Positions 1 to 11,470 of a stretch of DNA of 64,000 nucleotides are shown here, in pieces; within the stretch, counting starts at the first letter, position 1; each line of letters starts with the position of its first letter. A program made the translations under genes and the position numbers. Source of the stretch: Siphonodentalium dalli. Its lineage: Eukaryota > Mollusca > Scaphopoda > Gadilida > Siphonodentaliidae. The stretch is taken from contig CP136065.1 in NCBI GenBank assembly GCA_032622095.1, positions 151,287,577-151,351,576 of the forward strand. Reading direction: 5' to 3'. The notes under the pieces were generated by a model. That model searched no databases. It saw nothing but the letters and a program-made list of their open reading frames with translations, and was not told the DNA's origin.

Positions 1-433
1 ATCTGCCTTATTAATGCTTAAAGTTGCTAAATCATGCAGCATTTTAACTTTTATTAGCACAACAAATTAAACAATACACGGAAAGCAACAGCTGTTTGAC
101 TAAATTTCTGACACGGATCAGCTGATAGGTAGCAAATCGCTTTCAACTGATGACGTCATTTGGCAAGCTTGAGTGAAATAACAAAAAGCTACAGTGAAAT
201 AGCAGAACGCGATTTCACTGAAGCTTCTAAGATATACATACGACGATTTATGTTTCAGTAATTTTCCACCATTTTATAGGCAAGCATATCATAAATTATA
301 TTAATATTATGGTTATCAGCTTGTGGTAAAACCAGATTCTAGGTCACTCATGGTTAAGAATATTGTGATAAATTATGGATCCTCTTAACCTTTTATTCCT
401 CTTGGTCTTTCACTCTACACTGTTTCTTATTAT
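1..433. other. No recognisable feature
   Basis: AT-rich sequence, probably EEF2K intron. No exon matching the eEF2K C-terminus was found on the minus strand. Confidence 0.6.
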
Positions 434-1130
434 AAACCCTTTCTTTATTAAATACTCATTGACGAGTTGTTCCCTCATGAATTGTTCCGATAATAAATTC
501 AACAAACGGCCATTGAACTTATTATCTAAATATTTTTCCCACATATTAATATACCGGTAGGAAGCATTCTGCACTTGTATTTAAAGATGCATAATTCAAA
601 TTAACGCTTGCAAATTACTATTTCTTTGGCTTCGGGGTTAAAAAATATTTGATTCAAGTCAAGGAACCCCACCCATCAAAGCTCAAGAGTGATCAGATAT
701 CGATTTTTGAAATATTTTATTTTTCTCCACCGATAATTGTCGTGGCCCAGTAAACAGTCGACGGGAAGACGATCTCGGTCAAAATTGCAGACAAAGATGA
801 ATAACTCTAAAATCAAGTGGCTTTTTTGTGTCAGATTTTTGACAAACTGGTAAAATTTCATTGAACAAAATGTTGATAAATAACATGTTTGGACCAACTT
901 TAAACTATAGTTGACTGGTTAGCATTTTTTTTTCGGTGATTAAATAGATTCTGATAACTGAAGCAGCATTTTAAAAAATGTTGTTGTTGTTGTCGTTGTT
1001 GTTGGAATCTGATGATATGGGGATGATCAAATCGGATTGAATACCTTTAAATATCTGTCATCTGCTTGTCATTCTGAACATCACTCAAGATGAACAAGTG
1101 ACCATTCCAATGTATACTTTTATAATATAT
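434..1130. mobile_element. Short AACCCTTTCTTT-type repeat split by a second repeat
   Basis: 434-580 matches the left half, and about 1055-1130 the right half, of the repeat seen intact at 1215-1468 (shared CATTCTGCACTTGTAT, then GACCATTCCAATGTATAC). Between them (about 581-1060) is a different repeat with copies at 43685-44100 and 63668-64000. The inserted repeat ends TACCTTTAAA and the left junction reads TTTAAA, so a TTTAAA or TTAA target is likely. Confidence 0.6.
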
Positions 1131-1214
1131 ATATTAATTTAAATTCAGGTATGCATTGTGATTTTTGCCTCAAACTTTTAAATTGAAATACAAATGGGGA
1201 GATATATTCATAAG

Positions 1215-1468
1215 TTAACCCTTTCTTTACAAATAGTCACTGACGAGTAGTTACCCCTTTAACAGGACATGTTCAGCTAATAAGTTCAACAAGGTTGTTT
1301 GTTGAACTTAATATCTCTAAAATTTCCCTCCAATAGATAAGACTCATTCTGCACTTGTTATATGTCGCCTGCTTTTTTCCATGAAAACCCTTCCAGATGA
1401 ATAATAGACCATTCCCATAAACTTTTATAACTGAGCGGGAGAATCCATTTAGTATAGAAAGGGTTGTG
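1215..1468. mobile_element. MITE, TTAACCCTTTCTTT family
   Basis: Starts TTAACCCTTTCTTTAC and ends TATAGAAAGGGTT, giving short inverted ends with a TTAA at the left. Relatives lie at 14274-14485 and, in pieces, at 434-1130, 28745-28835, 30035-30175 and 42810-42870. A TTAA target with CCCTTT ends is typical of piggyBac-type non-autonomous elements. No coding capacity. Confidence 0.65.
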
Positions 1469-1574
1469 TAAGGAATCGTTACTCATTTGGCAGCATCTTC
1501 AAAATGAAAGCGATTAAAAATGTTAGCTCAATACCGTAACAGTGGATAGTGCATTATATAATATGTTCAACCTC

Positions 1575-1832
1575 TTCAAGCCTTGAAATAGTGTGTCTGT
1601 CATTTGCAGAATGAGGTCCCCAGAGGGTGAATTTAGTGATGGTACCCTGCATAGCGGGCTAGCATCACCAAATTCACCCTCTGGGAACCTCATTCTGCTG
1701 AGGTGTAAGCAGAATGAGGTCCCCATAGGGTAAATTTGGTGATACTAGCCTGCTATGCGGGGTAGCATCACTAAATTCACCCTCTGGGGACCTCATTCTG
1801 CAAATGACAGACACACTATTTCAAGGCTTGAA
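1575..1832. mobile_element. Foldback repeat, GCAGAATGAGGTCCCC family, copy 1
   Basis: Near-perfect inverted arms beginning TTCAAGCCTTGAAATAGTG and continuing through CATTTGCAGAATGAGG and AGAGGGTGAATTTAG. The two arms meet around 1690-1740 with an internal second inverted pair. Other copies lie at 12230-13618 and 22832-23255. Open frames here are palindrome artefacts. Confidence 0.8.
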
Positions 1833-2545
1833 CCTATTGGGTATAAACACTAAATTGTTAATAATATCAAACTAGGTGAATAAGGCATCATTGGTATGGA
1901 ATAGCTATGGCATTAAAATTCAGATATCTGTGATTAGTAATTGAAACATTGGGCAGGTCTGGAAATCGGAAGCACTCACTCCCTTACCTCCTCTTGCTGA
2001 CTCAAAATCTAAATAGATGGAGAAAAACAACTTTTTTCAGGATTCTTTCAACAGACTTTGTATAACATATACAGATGTTAAGCAATGACTGTGAATGTTA
2101 AATGATGCTTATGAAGAGAAAGGTTTTAGAAGGGAAAATTTTACGGGATTAATCAGGCAAGGGAAATGAACCATTATATGCTCTTGGGCAGTGATCACAC
2201 ATTGATGTCTTGTTTTGAAACTGTCACACAGCAATTTGTTTTGATTGTCACACAACAAGTGAGATAATTGATGTCCACACTTGGTCTTAAATAATATGCC
2301 TTTGACATGCATTCTCTCTCATTTCCACTTGAGCAGACCTTTACTCGATTGACCTATTGTGACATCTCGATCACTCTGTGACAGTCAAAACAAAACGATA
2401 CGATCCTAATATGGTCACTGAACAATGGACAGTGTAGGATATGTGATCACCACCTTAGCCAATGTGGCATGTAGTTTCTTGGAGCAATTCAGATGCATTC
2501 ATTCTGCCAGAGAATAAGAACCTAAAATAATTTTTTATGCATAAA
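1833..2545. repeat. AT-rich intron with one dispersed repeat fragment
   Basis: 2268-2360 (CACACTTGGTCTTAA followed by CATTTCCA and AGACCTTTACTC) recurs at 40807-40900. Nothing else is recognised. Confidence 0.5.
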
Positions 2546-2546
2546 A

Positions 2547-2620
2547 GACAGAACTTACTAAATATTTCTGAAGAAAGAACTTTACTAAATATTTCTGAAG
2601 ACAGAACTTTACTAAATATA
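2547..2620. repeat. Three-copy 29-bp tandem repeat
   Basis: Unit ACAGAACTTTACTAAATAT plus TTCTGAAG, about 2.5 copies with small changes. It lies in the EEF2K intron downstream of probable exon 7. Confidence 0.8.
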
Positions 2621-2778
2621 TCATTTCATCTTCAATGTCTTACTTGCAATTCAGTATCTTGTTTATATGTTTATTTTTAGTAAAAGAATAAATAAATTCC
2701 ACATATCCTGTAACAAACTGGATTTGCCCGATTAAAACAATCAATTAATAATAACCTCTTGCATCCGACATGCATTAC

Positions 2779-2841
2779 AAGTGATAAGAATGATTCGTCA
2801 TCATCACCATCGCTAGAGTCATAGCCTTCAAAAACTTTCTG
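2779..2841 (-). CDS. EEF2K: EEF2K probable exon 7: acidic segment of the regulatory loop
   Basis: 63 nt, 21 codons, phase 0 on both sides, reading QKVFEGYDSSDGDDDESFL with a Ser-Leu end. The acceptor is TTCTGTGCAG and the donor CTT followed by GTAATG. Position, strand and phase fit the next EEF2K exon. The acidic YDSSDGDDDE resembles the YESDEDS stretch near the end of the loop in vertebrate eEF2K. Such acidic runs are weak evidence, and an acceptor 3 nt further on is equally possible. Confidence 0.5.
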
Positions 2842-4582
2842 CTGCACAGAAGCATCATTTTTCCTCAAATGATTAAACATTTGTTATCCTTGTATTAAAA
2901 TTAAACTGACATGGCTTGTTCGTACCTCAAAATCCCAAAATGTGTATAAAAAATTTGGTAGGAGATATCTCAAAACCAACCTACAAGAAGTTTTCCAAAC
3001 AATCTAATTGATATAGCGCTGACAAAACATGTTTTGTTTCTTACATTTTTCTGTAAATTTGAGATCATTTCGTTTGTTCCAGTTAAAATATTTTAAGCAG
3101 CGGTTGCATAAAAATGGCATAAGTAGACCATGGCAGGAAAATCTAAGCTGTTGTTGCTCTAAAACTTTTATGGTGCTACATAATTTTGATGAATAAAACA
3201 AAAAGAAAGCTGTGCGTGATGTTAAAAAGTTTAAAGTTAAAGTCATGTAATATACGTTTTTCACACATTCACATATTATTGAAATTTTTGATTCCGGAAT
3301 TTCAAATACTATAAATGGTGCAGCAATTGCTCGGGCCTGAGCATCATGTTCAAACTTTAATTTTTTATGACTACAATGCGTCTTTCTGGAACATATACCG
3401 TTTGCAAAAAGGTATTTCATGTATTTATCAAACTATTTCATTGCCGGGGAAAAATTCAAAAGCGAATATTATATGGTTTGTTTTGGAGTGCAAATCGCCA
3501 TGTCGCTATAAGAAAATTTAAATTAAAAATAGTATAAAACCTGTTAATATCATTTGTAAAATATGTTGGATAAATTTAAATTAAGAGTTTTGAAACAAAG
3601 GAGAACATAGGAGAGGCAAGACCATACAATGACCAAACCATGCCCAAAACCAGTAACACTACATAACAATGGATAGACCTTAGTTACTTCTGATACATGG
3701 AATTTGATGCATGTGATGTGAACCCCAAGGGTGAGGGAAACTATACATGGTGTTGTATAATAATCAAGAAACAGCTGTCATAATGGGGATGGTCAGAATG
3801 GTTATCAGTTACAGAAGATACAGGTACGGCTTCATCATGGCATTTTCTGCATTTTGTTGATTATTTTTTGTTAAATTTGATATTCATCTCTCAGATTTTG
3901 ATGCATATCAGTCAGATTTTGAACTCTAAAATGTTCTTTGAATAAAATTTGACATTTTCATGTTCCTCACAACGAGCATCAAATACAAAATTACCTGCAA
4001 AATGACAGTAATTTTTCAAAGAATAGTTTTTATGTCCCAAAGTAGCTAACAACAAATTCATAGAAAATAGGGTAGAAATGATAACAAGCATCCATTGTGA
4101 CAACTGCACTAAAGTGAAGTTAACTACTCTTCTAAAATAAATAAAACAGTTTCAACTTAAAGTAACTGAACTCACTCTGTGCTGAAAAGGAGGAATGAAA
4201 TAATGAGAATGATGATGAGGTAATGTGATGTAAGCATAAGTAAAATAAAATATTAAGACTTTGAAAGAGTAAATGAGTGACTGGTATCATTGATATACAG
4301 TAAACAGGTGTATCAAACTCTTGGGAACCAACCTATTTGTTTGGTTTTGGTAGTTGTTCGGTATACTTAAATTTGTTCTAACTCTTATCACAAACAACTA
4401 TATTTAAGAAGCACCTCCATTATTGCTCAACATAACTTTATTAATGAAATAAAATGTCAAAAGTATCAAAACCAGTATGAGATACATTTTGGATAAAACA
4501 TTAAACAATAACGGACATTTTATGCAAAATGATGATGTGTGTGTTCTAACATACATATTTGTTAGGAAATAGTGTTCACTAA
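2842..4582. other. No recognisable gene or repeat
   Basis: EEF2K intron 6. A 138-codon open frame on the minus strand (3004-3420) has no family resemblance, no splice context and AT-driven composition; I do not call it. Confidence 0.5.
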
Positions 4583-4958
4583 TTAAAGTGATGTCAAACA
4601 CCCTGGTATGGTGATCAAATAGAAATGGAGAATAATCTTGTTCAAAGTAGTAATTGTTTAAAATATTATATCCAAATAGACAACACACACAGTCATTATT
4701 AAATATTAATTAAATGCAGTGAATATCGATGGCGAAATAATTTTCGTTAGTTTATCGTCGAGAGACGTGTCCAGAATCGAGTAGTAAATATCTACAATTG
4801 AGCATTGTTCAAACAATGTTTTCTATGGAGTGGTATGGTCGATTTGCTTCAGATTTTCGCCGATGTTAGTAGAATGTTACATTCCTCCAGTTGGCATAGC
4901 GCCCGAATACTAACTTATCAGTTTCATGCACCCGAACAAGTACATAATATGTCTTTAA
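4583..4958 (+). mobile_element. 375-bp TTAA-flanked repeat, copy 1
   Basis: Begins TTAAAGTGATGTCAAACAC and ends ATATGTCTTTAA. Four copies share both ends: here, 38313-38688 (same strand), 48759-49138 and 51697-52046 (opposite strand). TTAA at both ends of each suggests piggyBac-type target use, although the inverted match is only TTAAAG plus a few bases. Confidence 0.75.
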
Positions 4959-5116
4959 TTTACAACACAGATTTCATATTCCACATGGCTGTCAATCAAA
5001 AATTTATCAGCAGTTAAATCTACTAATCAGCAACTGACTCCACCACTGCAGCATTGACAATTCTGATGCCATCCTTGTTCACACTAATTTGGATATCTGC
5101 GAATACTTTCGATTTT

Positions 5117-5300
5117 AACCCTTTGATGACAGGAGTGTCGCTGGTGCAGCATTAAAGATCATGTGCCAGTGCATTCTCTTATACATACGGGAGTAAGATA
5201 ATTCACTGGTTTACAAGGTGAAGGTGAATAATATTAGGTCAATGCATTCTCTTATATATAGCATATATAAGAGAATGCTTTGGCACAGGGTTTTTGAAAA
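5117..5300. mobile_element. GCATTCTCTTATATATGCGAG family foldback, copy 1
   Basis: Starts TTTTAACCCTTTGATGACAG and contains facing arms of the TGCATTCTCTTATA motif, ending with GAGAATGCTTTGGCACAGGG. Other copies: 21106-21170 (a hairpin inside another element), 35571-35833, about 38130-38316, 39655-39848 and part of 45985-46060. Confidence 0.7.
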
Positions 5301-5382
5301 ATTCTGGAAGGTGTTCCTCTCACTATGACTGGCTGTCGATTCATCCATTAAAGTGAACATAAAGTTCTGATAAAAAACTCAC

Positions 5383-5655
5383 CTCATTATATGATGACCC
5401 CTCTGATTCGCTTTGGAAACGTATTCTTGATGGGCGTGGTCTGAATGAAGGAGGTGGGCTTTCCATGTCAGGTGACATGGGCTCGTCCTCTTCTTTCATA
5501 CTACAGTCAGAATAAGACTCTAAAGAATTACCGCTACATGATGACAGTGAACGATAACGAGCCAAGAAGCCTGTCAAATCTGCTGCTTCTCTTGGTGATG
5601 CGCTCACGCACATCTCCTCCACTCCCCTCACTCTGGTCATCATTATGTTCATTTT
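5383..5655 (-). CDS. EEF2K: EEF2K exon 6: regulatory loop
   Basis: 273 nt, 91 codons (330-420), phase 0 on both sides. It starts KMNIMMTRVRGVEE, aligning with the segment just after the kinase domain that leads to the autophosphorylation region. A low-complexity Ser/Pro/acidic stretch follows, including RYRSLSSCSG, EEDEPMSP and PRPSRIRFQSESE. In the family this loop holds the phosphorylation sites that tune activity, and it diverges quickly, so individual sites cannot be assigned. The acceptor is TTTTCAG and the donor GAG followed by GTGAGT. The longer open frame around it runs into intron on both sides. Confidence 0.88.
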
Positions 5656-5829
5656 CTGAAAATGAAAATGGAACATGTTTAAAGACAGGTAATCTGAATA
5701 AAACAACACATGGCTGGAATAAAGCATCTGATTGCGGTCAACAACCAGTTTAAAATACCCAAATGAGCGGCAGATATATGCTTGTGTCAGCTATTATGAT
5801 TTATGTATTACGTGTACTCCGCTGGACAA

Positions 5830-5953
5830 AACAAGTGTCACCGCGGCCGAACTGCAACTACATCCCAGCTCCACCGGCTAACTGCAGTTGGGCCGCGGTG
5901 TACTTGCCGTTCGGCCGCGGTGTAATTGTCGTTAGGCCGCGGTGTACTTGCTG
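5830..5953. repeat. GC-rich GGCCGCGGTG hairpin and direct repeats
   Basis: ACAAGTGTCACCGCGGCC at the left faces GGCCGCGGTGTACTTGC, forming a hairpin. Two more direct copies of CGTTNGGCCGCGGTGTA follow. It stands out sharply from the AT-rich surroundings and lies about 175 bp upstream of EEF2K exon 6, inside intron 5. Confidence 0.75.
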
Positions 5954-6948
5954 TTATTAGAATGATGTTGAAAAACACAAAGAGGGCATTATAAATGTGG
6001 TTTAATTGAGCCCATTGTTTAAATACCGTCAGCCCGATGATCTATTGTTTGAGATCTAATCCGTCTGGTGACAAGGTGTGATAATCTTATAAGTTGTCAA
6101 TGTCCTATTACTGTCATAAAAATCAAGGTGTCATAATCCATCCTGATTAGAAGAGGTCCCCTCAGGTTATTATTCGGTGGCACGGATGTGTGATGATGCT
6201 GACAACAAGCTCCCTATAGATTTGATAGCACGTGTCTATTTGAGAAGTAGCATTGGAATGCCCATGCACAAGTGACAGCTTCATCATTGGAGAATTGACC
6301 CATCAGCCTGCCATTTAAGAGCCTGTCATTTAAGACTGATTATAAAACAAGGATTATGGCTTGTTGTCCCTACTCATTTGAACTGTTTGTTTGTCCATGT
6401 TTAAATATTTTAATGTGATGTTCTGTTTTCTCTTGTTCAAATTCATTTTTTACGACTAATTAAAAATATTATTTGGTTTGAAATTACACGGACTACATCC
6501 ACCCACGTGGGCCTCCTTTTGGAATTTACTCCCGGTCATCGAATGTCTAAAATCGGGGCCAGAATTGCCTTCAGAATGAAAAATAAAGAGCGTTTGTACA
6601 TGGTATAAGGTATTTTTCGCCCGCTAAGATTTCATGTACCTAAGTATTTATGTTCAAATATTTTCAATAGTTAATGACAAAGCCGCAACAGCATGCCAGC
6701 GGACCTTTGATGAAACTTGAAAGGGAATATCGTGGAGAAAGTGACATGTAATCATGCTCACTCAAACAACAGTTACGATGTAGAAAACCATGTTGATTGC
6801 TACACAATCCTTGTGCCCCAATTTCTGAATAATGTTGACGTAATTTACGTGCACCTGGCATTTTGAGAGATACAGATGCGCGCAAAAATAACAAGATTAA
6901 CAAGTTCCCAATCAGGGTTTTTATTCACTTTTTTTGTGACAATGTACG
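5954..6948. other. No recognisable feature
   Basis: Part of EEF2K intron 5. No repeat with another copy in the window was noticed. Confidence 0.5.
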
Positions 6949-6950
6949 TA

Positions 6951-8158
6951 CCGTACTGACCCGCGTTTAGGCCCAGGGGGCCTTTGTTTTATTTGAGCTC
7001 AAAAATCCAAGTGGGCTTAAACTCGGATATGACCCTTTGCAAACCAAAAATCCTAAGAAATCGGGACAGTAAAACTGAAGAAATATATAGATCCATAAAA
7101 TAAAGTCGATCCAACACAGACTTTCGGGGAAATATACATATAAAGATTAAATAAAGTTAGTATAAGTTACTTTGGGAAAGTATTTTTTTCATTTTGATGT
7201 GTATATTAAAATATTACTTCTTGTCTTGTTTTATTGACCAAAATTCCCATAAATAACAGTTTGTAAAGCATCATGGGTCATCGGATTTCTGCCATTTCAG
7301 ACAGCTGGGTAAATCCACTATCTATAGTCTATATCTATAGTTTATATCAATGTTCAGATGTACGTGATCCCCACAACAATATAATTAAAACACAACTTTG
7401 CCGTCGTCATCGAAGCCAAAGATAGTAATTAAAAAATGTCTGAAAATTGTACAGGGAAATATTATGCAACATATAAGAGAGTGACTTAATCCGATTAGGA
7501 TAACAATGAACCCAGTGCTCTATTCATGGCCCGTTGTCTACAAAGAGTTACAATACAATAGTGACGGCCCCAGTGAGTCTAGTTAATTAACGAAATGAGG
7601 ATGTAAATACGTATACAAAAAAAACACGTGTTTGAATGTTTAGAGTTAGCCTATCGCTCCCAAACCGTTGACACAGATTAATGTTTATACTATAGTCTAT
7701 ATCGTAAAACGTGAAAAATAGAAGTTTAAAAATTTTAAATAATGATTATTTACCGGGTACCAATACGACATCGGTATCTCTTTTTTTTAAAGGCATTTTG
7801 TGCTGCTGGGGTGTTGTGTATGACAAGTCCCCCTTCTGCCCCATTATTATACCCACCGTGTGTTTACATAACCAGGGAATGAGTTCTTTTTGTGTTTGGC
7901 CACATGTAGGAACATACCGACATACAAAGAATATGTTTTTACAGTACTGTTGTTGACATGTGCGCGATGTGAATATACTTCCCGTTATATTGGAATTATT
8001 TATTTGGGAAGTATCATTGGCAAATACTTACTTACCACCGCTGAAATTGAACAAAATTTGGGGTGGGCTTAAACACGAATATACCCCTGCATGGAATTTG
8101 GCCAAAATATATGGGTGGGCTTAAACACGGGCATGGGCTTTGAACCGGGTCAGTACGG
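6951..8158. mobile_element. TA-flanked 1.2-kb element with CCGTACTGACCC ends
   Basis: The left end CCGTACTGACCCGCGTTT and the inverted right end CCGTACTGACCCGG are each preceded by TA, as expected for a Tc1/mariner-type TA duplication. The subterminal motif GTGGGCTTAAAC appears once at the left and twice at the right. No transposase was recognised, so it is probably non-autonomous. Confidence 0.7.
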
Positions 8159-8789
8159 TAACAGTACTGTATGGATATTTATTTTTGTGTTTCAAAACAC
8201 AAGCACATGTACTGGTTCTCCGATTTTGATATTGGCGTATACTGAAGAGTTAATTTTCTAACAATGATGGCTGAACATGCCTTAATAAACACGGTGCCGC
8301 TGTGTATTCTATAGGTTTATTTATTTAGGAAACTCTATGTCTCATTATCCCTTAAATGAATTTCTTTAAACAGTAAACATGTTTGTTGAGATACTATACT
8401 TGTCAATATATAATGTCATCGCTGTCCGTGTTTTTAAAATTCAGATTCTTACATTATTGTTCTTGCAAAAGATCCATATACCAAATTTGAATGGATTGGT
8501 TGATAATTGTTCAAGTTATCGCTCTAAAAGACCTAAAATTTCCTAAAATTGCTATAAAAAAATAGACAAACTAAGGGCTGAAACTCAGGTAACAATAATC
8601 GGACAAACCATAAACAGTGACTCTTGATATTCCTATATTCGCCTGACAGAAAAACGAGAGGCCGATCACGATCGGCAGATGTTTAACCCATACCTTGGCG
8701 ACAGTGATCAGCTATTTTCAGTTTGAACGCGAAAATCCATAAGCCATAGTCTTGTCAAGATACATCCTAAGTATTGATGAGTAGAAAGA
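8159..8789. other. AT-rich; fragment of a dispersed repeat near the end
   Basis: 8653-8715 (ACGAGAGGCCGATCACGATC then CCTTGGCGACAG) matches the start of the repeats at 10752-10870 and 45830-45985. The rest is unremarkable. Confidence 0.5.
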
Positions 8790-9195
8790 AGAACATTCTG
8801 CAGAAAACAATCTGCACACAGGTATGAACAGATAGAATCAATATTATCCAAGCAAGAAAAGAATCTGCACACAGGTATTATTAAACATGTAGAATCAAGA
8901 TTATCCAAGCAAGAGGATCAAGAATATCCAAGCAAGACAAGAATCTTCACATATGTATGAACAGGTAGGATCAAGATTATCCAAGCATGACAAGAATCTG
9001 CACACAGGTATTAACATGTAGAATCAAGAATATCCAAGCAAGGGGATCAAGAATATCCAAGCAAGACAAGAATCTGCACACAGGTATTAACATGTAGAAT
9101 CAAGAATATCCAAGCAAGAGGATCAAGAATATCCAAGCAAGACAAGAATCTGCACACAGGTATTAACATGTAGAATCAAGAATATCCAAGCAAGA
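8790..9195. repeat. Minisatellite of ~65-80-bp units
   Basis: About five to six units built from CAAGACAAGAATCTGCACAC, AGGTATTAACATGTAGAATC and AAGAATATCCAAGCAAG, the last block often doubled. The later units are nearly identical, pointing to recent expansion. Located in EEF2K intron 5. Confidence 0.9.
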
Positions 9196-9776
9196 GTGAT
9201 CAAGTGTTCTCTGCAAAATATCCTTATAGATCTCAGTTGCGCAGCTTTCTCTGGAAGTTACATGTTAGGTTGTGATGTGTTGGGTCTGATAACAGATGCC
9301 TAAATAGCCATTGCATTGAAAGTGGCTGGCTCTTGTGATAACAAACAAATCATTCTCTACATGGCAGATGACATGAAGTGATTAGAAACATATCACTTTG
9401 TTTCATTTATCAACAGTGTTCTAAAATCTGACCCATGTCTCATTAATTTTCTCAAATGGCAGTTAGTTTAGAAAATTCCAGAGAGGATATATATATAAAA
9501 TCAGAAGTTATGGAATTCTCATTAAATTTAAATTGATCAAATAACTGAACCCCAGTTGCATAAAGATGCTTGAATCTCAAGATTAGCTAAATGATTTTAG
9601 CAATGTTCTAAAGCCCATTTTGGTAACTTAACCTACAAAACCCTTTATTAAACAGCATGTGCTGTGTATTGTTGAAACTTGAAAAAAAAAATTAGATACC
9701 ATAGCTTTTATCTGCACATTGGCATAAGAGACATCAGAAAATAATATAGCCATATTAATAGCCAAGTAGTCCAAAG
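9196..9776. other. No recognisable feature
   Basis: AT-rich sequence in EEF2K intron 5. Confidence 0.5.
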
Positions 9777-10333
9777 GCATGGGATGGAATTGATGAATAT
9801 GGCTCCAAACAAATTCACCAGTACATGACAATATTTTGGACCGATTTAAACCAAATTTGGTGTGCTGACTCAGGTTACCGTTGGTGGAGTTATAATAGTG
9901 TTAGTTTTTAAAATTTTGTTATTTAAATTTTTTTGTTTTTTTTAATTATTTAAAAACAAATATTTTATTATTTTTGTTTGTTATTTATTTAATTATGTTA
10001 TTTTGTTTTGTTAGATTGAGCAAGGAATTAAATCTAATTTTTTTTTAAGAGTGAATAAATTTTCGAAAAAGGGCCATAACTCAGTTAAAAATAGTCGGAT
10101 CAAACCCATATTCGAACTCGATCTGTCTTTTATGCTGAGAAATTCATATACAAAATTTGGTTCCGATCAGATATAAAATGTTCGAGTTATCGCACCATGC
10201 GTAAAGTGTCTACAGACAGACAGACAGCCAGACAGACAGACAGACAGACAGACGGACGGACTAACGACGAGTGGTCAATCCGGACAACGACACTATGTTT
10301 ACCATACTATGGTATGGGTAAACATAAAAAGAA
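9777..10333 (+). mobile_element. 570-bp dispersed repeat with GACA microsatellite, copy 1
   Basis: Starts GGCATGGGATGGAATT and ends with the hairpin TTTACCATACTATGGTATGG GTAAA. The second copy is at 46254-46825 in the same orientation. The middle contains AAAAGGGCCATAACTCAG and CACCATGCGTAAAGTGTC. Between these and the end is a (GACA)n run (10207-10257) that is expanded here and almost absent from the other copy. No coding potential; superfamily unknown. Confidence 0.75.
10207..10257 (+). repeat. GACA/ACAG microsatellite
   Basis: About twelve tetranucleotide units within the repeat above, likely length-polymorphic. Confidence 0.9.
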
Positions 10334-10389
10334 ACAATAATATGTATCAGTGTTTTTTTTTTCAAATAAAAACATTGAGTTAACCATAC

Positions 10390-10653
10390 CTGTGACTTTC
10401 TCATGCTGTCATTGATTAGCATGGCTTCGTTGTGAGCCAAGTCAAAGGGTGACAACTTCAGTGCTTTGCAGATTCTGTTGCATGTATGGGAATGAAAGAA
10501 CAGTGCCATCCCTTTGGCACCAAGATTTCCATCACCATACTCTTCCCCCTCAATGGTATGAATCTGGGGGTCGGTATACAGATCGCCCACTCCTTGTACA
10601 TCAACCACAATAACGCTGTGTCCCGATCTCTCAAATGTGAAATGGCTAAATGC
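10390..10653 (-). CDS. EEF2K: EEF2K exon 5: active-site aspartates and zinc-binding motif
   Basis: 264 nt, codons 242-329, phase 0 on both sides. It starts [12 protein letters not shown] and continues [18 protein letters not shown], then the glycine-rich GDGNLG, then HSHTCNRIC. By alignment the zinc ligands are His245, His297, Cys299 and Cys303 (human 260, 312, 314 and 318). Asp259 and Asp269 are the conserved acidic residues of the catalytic centre. The acceptor is AATTTCAG and the donor CACAG followed by GTATGG. A dispersed repeat with a GACA microsatellite ends about 60 bp beyond the donor in intron 5. Confidence 0.98.
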
Positions 10654-10751
10654 CTGAAATTAATTTAAAGTGATTATTAACACTCCTGTTCAATAAATAT
10701 TAAGAAGTTCGATATATAAAATTTGTTTAGTTTGTATAATAGATCATCAGT

Positions 10752-10870
10752 AACGAGAGGCTGAACGAGATGTTTAATCCATCCCTTGGCGATAGTAAAT
10801 AACTATGATCGGAATCATAATCTAAAGTTTTGATGTTGAATTATAGTGCATACTGTAATGTACTAAATAA
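10752..10870 (+). repeat. Dispersed repeat, CTTGGCGATAGTAAAT family
   Basis: Shares CCTTGGCGATAGTAAAT and TTTTGATGTTGAATTATAG with 45830-45985. Located in EEF2K intron 4; the remainder of that intron shows nothing recognisable. Confidence 0.6.
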
Positions 10871-11323
10871 CTACATGTTTAGCCAAATATAGATAAAACA
10901 AATTCTCAATTATTTTGAATTTATGGGTCCTAGTGCCAATTTTGCACTAGTAGTGTCACTTTGACATCGGTTGGCATATAATAACATTGGAATACCCAAG
11001 GACCCCTAACATGAGATAATTGAACACAGCCCATACCATGGTTGTCAGTATAACTCTTAGGAAGATAGTTAAGACCAAAAAATGTGTTATCAATATAATG
11101 TTTATTCAGCCATATCATGAGGATGCTGACCCCTATGGTCCCTAACTCGAAACAGATTAGCACACTTCATACAAAAGACAGTAAGTAGCCCTCAATAAAA
11201 TGGTTTCATATATTACAATATTTTACAAGAAGCTATGATATTAAAATGCTAATCTTCTAAGCGATTTGTGGCCCCTATAATTCAATCAATTAAAATTTTG
11301 CCTACTGAATCGGCAGAATTTAC

Positions 11324-11470
11324 CTGTGGAGTCTGTCGACAATGGTCATCAACAAATCCTGAGTTAGAATTGTATTTTAGATAATCTCCCTCCATGAAGT
11401 GCTCAAGATGGTAGATAGGTGAACCCTCACGATCAATGAACTCCAAAGCATACATCTGGAAAATGTCCAC
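11324..11470 (-). CDS. EEF2K: EEF2K exon 4: central kinase segment
   Basis: 147 nt, codons 193-241, phase 0 on both sides. It reads VDIFQMYALEF, then HLEHFMEGDYLKYNSNSGFV and ends RQTPQ. The family hallmark HLEHY.EGKY.KYNSNSGFV is almost intact. The acceptor is TTTGCAG and the donor CAG followed by GTAAAT. This part forms the hinge side of the ATP pocket in alpha-kinases. Confidence 0.97.

Noticed and set aside
3004-3420. 138-codon minus-strand open frame near EEF2K exon 7
   Set aside because: No similarity to the eEF2K C-terminus or other families, no usable splice context, AT-driven residues.
5445-5753. 102-codon plus-strand frame over EEF2K exon 6
   Set aside because: Antisense shadow of exon 6, whose minus-strand frame has correct phase and family similarity.
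8790-9195. Regular repeat-spacer appearance of CAAGAATATCCAAGCAAG
   Set aside because: The 'spacers' are themselves repeated, so it is a compound minisatellite.
10261-10389. Extension of EEF2K exon 5 reading past its donor
   Set aside because: A consensus GTATGG donor ends the exon at 10390 and the continuation runs into a dispersed repeat with no family similarity.
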